Assembly: GCF_000718635.1 (NCBI RefSeq)
Contig: NZ_JOBF01000012.1
Span: forward strand, 62,001-126,000
From: Streptomyces varsoviensis
GTDB lineage: Bacteria > Actinomycetota > Actinomycetes > Streptomycetales > Streptomycetaceae
Length of the DNA: 64,000 bases
Direction: 5' to 3'
Below, piece after piece: positions 50,835 to 61,600 of the stretch (its first letter is position 1; every line of letters begins with the position of its first letter). The notes below the pieces were generated by a model. The model was not told the DNA's origin. It ran no database searches and saw only the letters and a program-made list of their open reading frames with translations. Position numbers and translations under genes: made by a program.

Positions 50835-51530
50835 TCACAGGCCCCGGTCCAGCAGCTCCGTCAGGATCAGCCGGCCGAACGCCAGATTGCCGTGGATCAC
50901 GTCGTTGCTCTCGCACAGTTCGGGGCGCTGGAAACCGTCCTCGCCGGTCACCCGCGACCGCAGATCCACGATCTCCACGCCCCGTTCGGCCAGCGCGCCG
51001 CGCACGCACTCCTGCGCCGCCTTGAAGACCACGGGGTCGGAGAAGCTCGGCACCCGCTGCGGCCCCGTCACCGCCAGCACCCGCAGGCCCAGGCCGCGCG
51101 CGTGCGCGTAGAAGGCCAGCGCGTCGCGGACCGTCGCGCGGACGATGGCGTCGAACAGCGGGCCGGCGAGGAAACCGGGCGGGAAACCGCCGTCGCGGGT
51201 GCGGTAGATGTGCCAGTTCTGGGTGGTCGCGATGAAGTGGGCGCTGAAGCCGAACGTCGCCACCAACGGCACCGTCAGCCCGTCGAGACCGGGCGCGTCC
51301 AGCTCGGTCAGGAAGCCGCGGTAGTACGCGTCCGCCTGCGGCTTGCGGAAGACGACGTCGCCCCCGCGCACGTCGAAGAAGTCGGCGTTGAAATCCCGCC
51401 CGGCGCCGATCGGGCCGCCGCTGAACGCGATCCCGGCCTCCTTCGCGGCCCGGCCGATCGGCCCGGCGTGCGAGTCGCCCAGCAGCAGGAACCTAGCGGG
51501 GGTTGTAGTAGTCGAGTACGGCGTCGTCAC
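50835..51530 (-). CDS. SGNH-hydrolase-like protein
   Basis: A 231-residue protein beginning close to FLLLGDSHAGPIGRAAKEAG, which resembles block I (GDSx) of SGNH/GDSL hydrolases; ESNDVIHGNLAFGRLILTEL near the C-terminus resembles block V with D and H. Ser and His are thus in place for an esterase or acyltransferase, although blocks II and III are not clear. GTG at 51530 overlaps the end of the GSCFA gene by 38 bases, so the two are translated together. Likely acts in tailoring of the NRPS-PKS product; substrate unknown. Confidence 0.7.
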   Translation of the reverse strand: MTTPYSTTTTPARFLLLGDSHAGPIGRAAKEAGIAFSGGPIGAGRDFNADFFDVRGGDVVFRKPQADAYYRGFLTELDAPGLDGLTVPLVATFGFSAHFIATTQNWHIYRTRDGGFPPGFLAGPLFDAIVRATVRDALAFYAHARGLGLRVLAVTGPQRVPSFSDPVVFKAAQECVRGALAERGVEIVDLRSRVTGEDGFQRPELCESNDVIHGNLAFGRLILTELLDRGL

Positions 51531-52611
51531 ACCAGAAGTCCTCTCCGGTGGCAGGTGCGGCGGGCTCGGCGGACCGCGGCGGTCCGGGGTCGGCGCGGTT
51601 TGGGGCGGGTGCTTCGGCGGGGCATTGGGCGAGGCCGTCGAAGAAGTGGCGCATGACGAAGGCGACGCCCTCCGGCGACACGGTGCGCAGGTTCGGCTCG
51701 TAGCGCGTCGCCTTGAAGGGGAAGCCCGTGACCAGCTCGTACGCCGGGAAGTAGTCGACGTGCCCGCGCTCCAGGGCCAGTTGCCCGGCCACCGCCCGCA
51801 GCACGGACTTGGAGTACGTGGTGGCCGTGAGCGCGTGGCCGCCGGTGGCCGTCGCGGTCAGCGGCACCGGCGACACGGTGAGCAGCACCCGCAGCCGCGG
51901 ATTGGCGGCGCGGGCCAGCTCGACGGCCGCGGACAGGTCGTCGTACACCTCGGCGAAGGTGAAGTTGTGGAACGCGTACCGCTCGGCGTCGTACGAGCCG
52001 CGCACCGTGCCGGGGCAGACCGGGTGCACGACGCCCGTCGCCCGGTCCCGCCACGCCTCGGTCAGCCCGAGGGTGAAGACGAGGACGCCCGCCCCGGCCA
52101 CGGCCCCCCGGACGGCTTCGAGCGTCGACCGGCGCGCGGCCAGCGCCTCCTCGGCCGTGGCGTGGCCCGCGGGCTCGACGGCCGGGCGGAACGGATCGTA
52201 GAAGCGGCCGTCCTCGCTCCACACCTCGTCCGGCGGCGCGGACTCGCCGTGCGCCCAGGACAGCCACTGCCGCAGCATGGCGGCGGTGTAGATGTTCCCG
52301 GTGCGGAAGGAGAACACGCCGTAGTGCCGCGCCGTCCGCTCGGCCTCCGTCAGCCCCGGCGGGGCCGGTTCGGCGTCGCGCCAGTTCATGCCGCGTTCGC
52401 GCAGCGCGCGGCCGATGTGGCGGGCGAAGCACGAACCGGCGGTGAGGACGGGCTCGTCCTGCCCGATGCCGAACTTGGGCGACCACAGACCGCCGATGTC
52501 CGCCATGTCCGGCTCGGCCACGGCGGAGCGCCAGAACGAGCGCGGCGGCAGCGATTGATAGGGGTTGCCCGTCGCGGTGCCCGGGCTCGGCCCGGTGCCG
52601 GTGGTGTCCAA
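51493..52611 (-). CDS. GSCFA-domain protein
   Basis: A 372-residue protein with the family motif EPVLTAGSCFARHIGRALRE near residue 55, then YGVFSFRTGNIYTAAMLRQW and LVFTLGLTEAWRDRATG. GSCFA proteins are related to SGNH esterases, with the Ser of GSCFA as presumed nucleophile. A TTG start at 52611 is chosen because AGGAG lies eight bases upstream; it would begin MDTTGTGP. It follows the NRPS-PKS gene by 80 bases and overlaps the SGNH-like gene. A role as acyl- or ester-transferring enzyme in the pathway is inference. Confidence 0.8.
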   Translation of the reverse strand: MDTTGTGPSPGTATGNPYQSLPPRSFWRSAVAEPDMADIGGLWSPKFGIGQDEPVLTAGSCFARHIGRALRERGMNWRDAEPAPPGLTEAERTARHYGVFSFRTGNIYTAAMLRQWLSWAHGESAPPDEVWSEDGRFYDPFRPAVEPAGHATAEEALAARRSTLEAVRGAVAGAGVLVFTLGLTEAWRDRATGVVHPVCPGTVRGSYDAERYAFHNFTFAEVYDDLSAAVELARAANPRLRVLLTVSPVPLTATATGGHALTATTYSKSVLRAVAGQLALERGHVDYFPAYELVTGFPFKATRYEPNLRTVSPEGVAFVMRHFFDGLAQCPAEAPAPNRADPGPPRSAEPAAPATGEDFWCDDAVLDYYNPR

Positions 52612-52691
52612 GTCCAACTCTCCTGTCGTGGGCGGCTCGTCGGGAGGCTCAGGGGCGGCGGCTCGTGGGCGGTGCCGGTCGGCGGCCGGGC

Positions 52692-55600
52692 TCAGCGCGC
52701 CGCGGTGTCCGGCAGCGGCGCGGGGCCGGGCGGCGGTACGGAATCCGGCGGTGCGGCGTGCTCCGTCCACGCGGCGTTGACGGCGTCGGCGATAGCCCGC
52801 ACCTCCGGCGGCCGGACGATGCCGTAGTGCGTGGTGTCGAGGACGTACGCGCCCGCGAGCTCCGGCAGCAGCGACCGCCACTGCCGCTGCTGCTCCGGTA
52901 CGGGCCCCAGCACCGGCAGCCCCGCCACCGGCCGGGCGGCGAGCCACAGCCGGCTCGGCGTGCCGGACAGCGGCGGCGGCTCGTGCCCCGCCATGCCCGC
53001 CAGGTTGGCGCGGCAGCAGCGCGCCAGCCGCTCGGCGTACGCGGCCGCCTCCTGGCTCGCGGGCGAGCCCGCGCCGCCGCCCTGGCCCAGCTCATGGGCG
53101 AAGACCGCTTCGAGCTGCGTCTCGTCGTACGCGGCGAAGCGCGGCCCGGAGTCCGGCGGCGGCGGGTCCACCAGATGGAGCCCGGCCGCCGGGCGGCCGT
53201 TCCGTTCCGCCTCGGCCGCCATCGACTGCGCCACCCAGGCCCCGAAGGACCAGCCGGCGAGCTGCCACCGCCACTCCCCGTGCGGGAAGCGGGCCTGGAG
53301 CGCGGCGTGGTAGCGGCGCGCCCGTTCGGCCGGCGACCAGGGGAGCGGGTCGGTCCGGCGCAGCCCGGGGTCGGCGATCAGGCAGACGGCGAGCCGCGGA
53401 TCGAGGGCCGAGACCAGCGCCCGGTACGCCTGGATGTCGCCGCCGACGGGGTGGACCAGGCACAGGACGTCGCGCCCCTCGCCCGGCTGCCACACCTCCA
53501 GCTTCACGGGGGGCTCGGCGGACGCCCGGGCCGCCGCGACGGATGCCTCGGAGGCGGGTTCGGCGGACGCTTCGGCGGTCGTCTCGGTGGTCGCGCCGGA
53601 CGACGTACTGATCGACTGGGCGGGAGGGCCGGCGGGCGGGTCGGCGGGTGCCGCCTCGTGGAGCCGCGCCAGCACCTCGGCCAGGCTCACCTGGTGGCTG
53701 AGCTGGGACAGCTCCAAGTCGACGCCGAAGTGGTCCTTCACCTCGGCGATGAGATCGAGGAGGGTCAGCGAGTCGGCGCCGTGGTCGTAGAGCGAGGCGG
53801 CGGGGTCGAGTTCGTCCAGGCCCAGCCAGTCGCACAGCCGGTCGGCGAGCCGATCCGCGGCCGAAGCCGGAGCCGGAGCCGAAGCCGGAGACGAAGCCTG
53901 AGGCGGCGCGGGGGAGTGGGCGGGGGCCGCATCGCGTACGACCGCCCCCGACGGCGTGCCGCCCCTCGGGGCACCGGCGTCCGGCGCGTAGAAGCCGCGC
54001 GCCCGCTCGATGTCCGTCGTGGAGACCAGCAACTGCGGCAGTTGCAACTGGAGCGCCTGCGCGAACAGCCGCTGCCCCTCCTTCACCGCCAGGCCCACCG
54101 TCAGATGCGCCTGGTGGCGGGGGTCCGAGCGCAGCGCGTCGCGGGCCATGCCGACCTCGCTCCAGATGTCCCAGTCCACGCCGATCCGCACCGTCGTCTC
54201 GGCCTCCCCGGCGCGGTGCCGGGCGAAGCCGTCGAGGAGGCCGCCCGCGGCGGCGTAGTCGAGCTGGCCGACGCCGCCGAACTGCGCGGCCATCGACGAG
54301 CAGTACGCCGCGAACACCGGCCGGTGGCGCTCGATCAGCCGCTCCACCAGCAGCGCGCCGCGCGTCTTGGCGGCCATGGCCCGGCGCATCGCGGCGGCGT
54401 CGCGCCGGGCGATCAGCGAACCGGCACCCGTGCCCGCGGCGTGCACGACGCCGTCGATCCGGCGGGCGGGGGCGAGTCCGTCGAGCCGGGCCATGATCTC
54501 CTCGGGCGCGGCCCCGGCGAGATCGGCCTCGATCAGCTCGACGCGGTCCGCCCACGGCACCAGGTCCGCCGGCAGCTCCGGCCGCCGGGCCAGCAGCAGC
54601 ACGCGGCCCTCGGAGTGCTCCAGCAGCCAGGCCGCGACGCTGGCACCGATCCCGCCGGTGCCGCCGAGGATCAGGTACGTGCCGCCGTCCGCGGGCAGCG
54701 CGAAGGGCGCCGTCGCGGCGGGCGCGGGCACCGGCAGCAGCGCCTGCCGCCACCAGTAGCCCTGGCGCAGGGCGAGCCGGCGCGGCAGCGCCGTGGCGGC
54801 GTCGGCCCCGGCGAGGAGGGCGGGGAGCAGGGGCGCCCAGTCGGCCGGATCGGCGCTGGGCAGGTCCAGCCAGTGGCCGTCGACCGCGCACTCCTGCGGC
54901 GCCACCTCGCAGACGCCGGCCAGCAGGGCGGCCTCGGGGCGCGCCACGGCCCCTTCGACCGGCTGGGCCCGGTAGGAGAGCCACCAGGGGCGCAGCCGGG
55001 CCGCCGGCCACGCCAGGCCGCCGACCGCCTGGAGGAGCGCGGCCGGGGTGTCCACGCAGGCCCATTGGGCGCGCGCGAGCGCGTCCTCGCCCACCGGGCC
55101 GTCGACGGCCAGCGGCAGCGCGTGCAGCCAGTCGACGCCGGCCGCGCCCGCCTCGGACAGCTCCGCCAGGAGGAGGCGCAGCGAGTCCGGGTCGGCCGGG
55201 TCGACCTCGTACGCGTCGTCGCCGAGGCGGGCGAAGGCGTCCGCCGCGCCGACCCGTACCACCCGCTCGTACGCCGCCTCGAAGGGGCGCAGCGCCGCGC
55301 GCGGCAGCGGCTCGGCCGCCATCACGACCAGCAGGCCGGGCGCGGCGGACGCGGCGCCGGCGGTCGCGCGGGCGAGCCGCACCCAGTGCGGCTGGTGCAG
55401 CCAGTCGGCCTCGGGCAGCCGCTGCGGCAGCTCCCAGCCGTCCGTGCCGGGCGCCGTCGCGGGCGGCTCGGCCTTGGGGGCGGCGCGTTCGAAGTCGTAG
55501 TCGGCCAGGGCGAAGACGGGCGGCGGGAAGTCCCAGGGCGCCTGCGCCGGTCCGGCCGGCCACTGGAGCGTGGCCCCCGCCAGCCAGGCGGCGACCGCAG

Positions 55601-58600
55601 CCTCCGGCGTCAGCTCCGCTGCGAGGCGCGGCTGTGTCTCCGGCGTCCCGGGTGCACCCTGCGTCTCCTGCTTCTCCTGCGAAGCGTCCGAAGGGGTCAC
55701 CTCGCCGGTTCCGACCGCGCGCAGCCAGGCCGCCGCGCCGGCCGCGTCCGGGCGGACCGTCGCCACCCGCAGGCGCCGCTGGACGCGGCCGGCCTGGAGG
55801 TGGCGCAGCACCTGCCCGTACGCGGCGGGGTGGGCCGTCAGATAGTCGGCGATGCGCAGGGCGTCGGCGCGCAGCCCCGCCGTGCTGCTGCTGGAGAGCA
55901 TCAGGCAGGGCCCGGCGGTGGGCGGCGGCGCGGACTCGGCGGCCTCCAGCACCAGATGGGCGTTGGTGCCGCCGATGCCGAAGCTGCTCACCGCGGCCAC
56001 CCGCGGCCGCCCGGCGGGCCAGGGCTCGGACCGGGTGGGGACGCGGAACGGCGCGAGGTCGTCGGCGAGCCGCGGGTTGGGACGGCGGAAGTCGACGTTC
56101 GGCGGGATCACCCCGTGGTGCACGGCCAGGGCGGCCCGTACGAGCCCGATCACGCCGGAGGCGGCGCCCAGGTGGCCGATCTGGCTCTTCACGGACGCCA
56201 GCGCGCAGCTCCGCGGCCCGGCCGGGCCGAACGCCTGGCGCAACGCGCCGACCTCCACCGGGTCGCCGAGCTGGGTGCCGGTGCCGTGCGCCTCCACGTA
56301 CCCGATGTCGGCGCCGTCGCGGCCGCTGCGGCGCAGCGCGGTGCGGATCGCCTCGCGCTGCCCGGCCAGCGAGGGCGCGCTGTAACTGAGCTTGCCCGAG
56401 CCGTCGTTGTTGAGCGCCGAGCCCGTGATCACCGCGTAGACGGTGTCGCCGTCCCGGCGGGCGAGCCGCAGCGGCTTGAGCACCACCGCGCCGACGCCGC
56501 TCCCCCCGATGGTGCCGCTGGCGTCATCGCTGAACGGGCGGCAGTGCCCGTCCTTGGAGAAGATGTGCTGCGGCCGGTAGCGGTAGCCGTCCCCGAGCAG
56601 GGTGTCGACCAGCACCCCGCCCGCCAGCATCACATCGGCGTCCCCCTGCCGCAGCAGCCCCGCGGCCACATGGACGGCGGTCAGCGAACTGGCGCACGAC
56701 GCCTGCACGGTGAGAGCCGGCCCCGTCAGATCGAGGTGGTAGGCCACCTTGGTCGCGAGGAAGTCCTTCTCATGATGGAGCGCGAGCTGGAACCCGTCGG
56801 GCAGCCGGCCCGGATCGGCGTCGCGGAGCATGGACTGGAAGTAGGTGTTCTCCCCGCACCCGGCGACGATTCCGATGCGCTGCCGCTTGGGCGCCGCGAC
56901 GGATTCGGGCGCCCCGGCGGAATCCGCGGGCCCGGTGGGCCGAGTGGTCCCCGTGATGCCCGCGTGGGCGAGGGCCTGGACGGAGGTCATCAGCAGGTGG
57001 CGTTGCTGGGGGTCCATCAGGCGGGCCTCTTGGCGGCTGAGGCCGAAGTGCTCGGGGTCGAAGGCGAGGAGGCCGGTCATCCGGCTGCGGGCGCCGACCA
57101 GGCCGTCGGGGGCGTCGAAGTGCTCGATGCCGCGGTCGCCGCGCTCGACCATCTCCCAGAAGGCGGCCAGGTCGTCGGCGCCGGGCAGCCGTACCGCCAT
57201 GCCGACGACGGCGATCGGCTCGTCGGCGGCCCCGGCCGCCCCAGGGTCGGCCGCTTCCGTGGCCTCCGCCTCGGTGGCCGTCGCCCGTCCGTCGAGGAAG
57301 CGGGCCAGCCGGCCGATGGTGACATGCTCGAAGAGGTCGGGGATGGTGAAGCGGAGGTCCGGTTCCGCCGTGCAGCGCAGGTGGAAGCGCATCAGGTCGA
57401 GACTGGAGGCACCGGCGTCGAAGAAGCGTTCGTCACGGCCGACGGGCCGGCCGACGACCGCCTCGAACAGCTCGGAGAGCCGGGTCTCGCGCGCGGAGCG
57501 GACCGGCGCGGCGGCGGCGCGCGGGCGCAGTTCCTCGCCCGGCGCGGTCAGCGCCAGCCGCCGGTCCAGCTTCCCGCTGGGGGTGAGCGGCAGCGCGTCG
57601 AGGAGCCGGAAGCGGTCGATGCGGGCGTACGGCGGGAGCAGCGGCGCGAGGTGGGCCGCGAGCGCCTCCCGCGTGGGGCGCGGCGCACCGGCGCGGCTCT
57701 GGAGGCAGGCCGTCAGCCGGTCGCCGTCCCGGACCACCACCGCCTGCACGAGGTCCGGGTGGCGCAGCAGCGCCGCCTCGATCTGGCCCAGCTCCAGCCG
57801 GTACCCGCTCAGTTTGATCTGCTGGTCGTCGCGGCCGAGGTAGTGCAGCAGGCCCTGCCGGTCGAACCGCGCCCGGTCGCCGCTGCGGTAGAAGGTGCCG
57901 AGGCCCGGCACGTCCACGAACCGCTCCTCGTTGAGCGCCGGATCGCCCAGATAGCAGGGCGCGGCCATCGTCCCGCCGATCAGCAGCCGGCCGGGGGAGC
58001 CGGGCGGCACGGCCTCGCCCGCCTCGTCGACGACGCGCAGCCAGGCGCCGGCGACGGGTCTGCCGATGGCCGGCCGGGCCGGCCAGCCCGCCGGGTCGCC
58101 GTCCAGGCACAGGGCGCTGACGACGTGCGTCTCGGTGGGCCCGTAGTGGTTGTGCAGGCGCGCGCCGGGCATGCCCGCGAACCAGCGGCGGATGGCGTCG
58201 GTGCACAGCAACTGCTCGCCCGCCGTGATCACTTCCCGCAGCCGGGAGGGGTAGCGGCCCAGCCGCACGCCGTGCTCGGCCAGCAGTTGCAGGGCCACGT
58301 ACGGCATGAAGACCCGCTCCACGCCGGCCGCTTCGAGCTGTTCCAGGAGCGCCGGCGCGTCCTGCCGCCAGCGCGGCCGTACGAGCGTGAGGCACCCGCC
58401 GCCGCACAGGGTGGTGAAGATCTCCTGGAAGGACACGTCGAAGGACAGCATCGAGAACTGCTGGGTGACGGCACCGCCCGCCAGCCCGCCCGCCTCGGCC
58501 TGCCAGTGCAGCAGATCGCACAGCGTACGGTCCGGCACCTGCACGCCCTTCGGCGTACCCGTGGAGCCGGAGGTGAACAGGGTGTAGAGCGGCCGGCGCC

Positions 58601-61600
58601 CGCCGTGCGGCGGGACCGGCGGCGCGGCGGCGGCCGACAGGGCCACCGGGTGGCGGGGCAGCGCGGCCGGGGCGATCGCGTCGACGGCCCCCTCGCCGCC
58701 CGGCGCCACCAGGACGCACAACGGGTCCACCTGGTCCAGGATCTGCCGCAGCAGCGCCGGCGGGTACGACGCGTCGAGCGGGACGATGGTGAGGTTGAGC
58801 CGGGCCAGCGCCAGCAGCGCCACCACGTGCTCGACCGACGGCTCGAAGTGCAGCGCGACGCGGCGCGGCCGGTCGTCGTGGTCGGGCAGCGGGAAGCGGG
58901 TGCGCAGCTCGTGTGCGAGCGCGGCGGCGTACGCGTCGAGTTCGGCGTACGTCACGGTCCGCTCGCCGGTCGCGAGCGCCTGGGCGCCGGGCGTACGGCG
59001 GACCTGGCGGGCGAACCCGTCGGCGACGGTGGTGAACTCCGGCGTCAGCGCGGGGGCGCGGCCGGGGTCCGGCAGCCCGCGCCGGTACGGGGCCACCAGC
59101 TCGGCCAGCGTGTCCGTACCGCCCTCGGCCAGGCGGTCCAGGGCGCGCCGGAACAGCTCGTCCAGCGCCCGTACCGTGTCGGCGTCGAACGGGCCGTCGG
59201 CGTACTCCCACAGGCAGTCGAAGCCGGCGCCGCGCTCGACCACCGACAGCGTCAGCGGGCATTTGGGATCGGCCGCCGCGGGCCACAGGGGGCGGGCGGC
59301 GCAGCCGGGCAGCGCCAGGGCGTCGAAGTCCGTGTTCTCCAGGACGAACATGAAGTCGAAGGGCGGGCCGTCGGGGCGCGGCCCCTGATCGGCCAGTACG
59401 TCGGCGAGCGCGACGTCCTGCCGGTCCAGTACCCGCCGGGCGGCGGCGCCGTGCCGCTGGAGCTGGGCGCGCAGGCGTTCCGCCGGGTCCAGGTCGAGCG
59501 GCAGCAGCACGGTGTTGGCGAACATGCCGACGCCGGACTCGAAGTCCTGCACCGGGCGGTTGGCCACCGGGCCGGCGATCCGCGGCCGCGCCCGGCCGGT
59601 CACGCCGTACAGGCTCCAGGCGAACACGGCCAGCAGCACCTGGAACCGGGTGAGCCCCAGCTCCGCGCCGAGCCCGTCGAGCACCCGCCGCCGGTCCGCG
59701 CCGAGCGAGGTGTGCAGCAGCCGCCCGGTGCCGCGGGCCGGGACGGGGCCCGGGTCCACCGGTTCTGTCTCGTCCGGGGCGCCGTACTCCTCGGCCAGCG
59801 CGGCGCGCTGGGCCCGGTACGCGGGGTGCGCGAACCACTCGGCCTGCCAGGCGGCGTAGTCGAGCGGCGTCGGCACCGCACCGGCCTCGGCACCGGTCTC
59901 CGCACCGCCCGCGCCCTCCTCGCCGGGCCGGGGGCCGTTCAGCGCCGCCGCGTAGTCCGCCGAGAGCTCACGGAAGAGGACATTGAGCGACCACCCGTCC
60001 ACGGCGATGTGATGCAGCCGCAGCAACAGCACCCCGCCCTCCTCGGCGGGCAGCCAGCACGCCTCGAACATCCGCGGCCGCCCCAGGTCGAAGGGGACCC
60101 CGAAGAACCGATCGGCCACGGCTCGCCAATCGGCTCCGCCGGGGGCCGGCTCCGTGACGGCCGGCTCGCCGCCGACCGGCGACGGGCTGGTTGCCGCCGT
60201 GCCGCCTGCTGCCGCACTGTCCGGTGCCGCGCCGGGCGGCACCTGCCCCGGCGGCGCCGTCCACGGGTCGTACGGCTCGCCCACCACCTGTCGCAGCCCC
60301 TCCGGTGCGGCCTCGAAGGCGGTTCGCAGGGCCGGGTGGCGGGTCACCAGGCGCCGTAGCGCGTGCCGGAGGGCGGTGGTGTCGAGGGGGCCGTCGATCC
60401 GGAAGGCGAGGCCGACGTTGTACGCGCGGGAGCGCGGGTCGCGCTGCTGGAGGAGCCAGAGGCGCTGCTGTTCGGAGGTGGCGGGGGCCGAACGGGCCCC
60501 CGAGGGCGGTGCGGGCGCCGGGTACGGGGACTCGCCCTCCGCCCGGCCCGTCGCGATCTCGGCGGCCAGTTCCTCGAAGGTCGCGCGCAGGACGAGGGCC
60601 TGCGGCACGTCGTGGCCCCAGCGCCGGCGGATCTCGAAGCGCAGCCGCAGCGCCTTGAGGGAGTCGCCGCCGTTCGCTATCCAGCGGTCGCCGAGCCCCA
60701 GCCCGGAGGCGCCCAGCACGCGGCCCGCGAGGTCGAGGACCTCGCGCTGGTGGCCGGAGGCCGCGAGGCCGTCGGCCTCGGCGCGCCGCCAGGGCGCGTC
60801 GGCGCGGCGCAGCAGGGCGCGCTCGTCGACCTTGCCGTTGGCGTTGCGCGGCAGTCCGTCGACGCGGTGCAGCCGGTGCGGGCGCATGTACGCGGGCAGT
60901 ACGGCCGTCAGATGCCGGTCGAAGTCGTCGAAGGACAGGTCGGCGTCGAGGACCAGGTAGGCCAGGAGCTCGTTCGGCCCGTCGGCCGTGTCGCGGCGGG
61001 TGCACACGTGGGCCTGGCGTACGGCGGGGTGGGCGGTGATCCGCGCCTCGATCTCGGCGGGCTCGATGCGGAACCCGCGCACCTTGACCTGCCGGTCCAC
61101 GCGCCCGACGTAGGTGATGAGCCCGTCGGCGTCCTGGCGCACGAGGTCGCCGCTGCGGTAGTGGCGGGCGCGGCCGCCGTCGAGCCAGGGCAGCCGGACG
61201 AACCGGCGGGCGGTCTCGTCGGGCAGGTTGCGGTAGCCGGCCGCCAGCGCCTCGCCGGTGATGAGGAGTTCGGCCACCTCACCCGGTTCGGCGCGCCGGA
61301 CGCCGTCGACCACGGGCACCGCCTCGGTGCCGGGCAGGGCGCGCCCGATCGGCACCACCTCGCCGTCGAAGTCGCGGGGGATCGGGTAGCTGACGGCGAA
61401 GGTGGTGGTCTCGGTCGGGCCGTAGCCGTTGACGAGCCGGGTGCGGCTGGCGGGGTTGGCGCGGTACCAGCGGCGGATGACGCCGGCGTTGAGCTGTTCG
61501 CCGCCCACCAGCACCTGGCCGACGCCGGAGAAGCAGTGCGGCGCCTTGTCGACCACCGCGTTGAACAGCGCGGCGGTCATGAACAGCGCGTCGATCCGCT

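Noticed and set aside
52665..60359. Very long + strand open frame (2564 codons) opposite the NRPS-PKS gene
   Set aside because: It is the antisense shadow of a GC-rich gene: Arg/Gly-rich translation, no domains, while the minus strand encodes intact NRPS and PKS motifs throughout.
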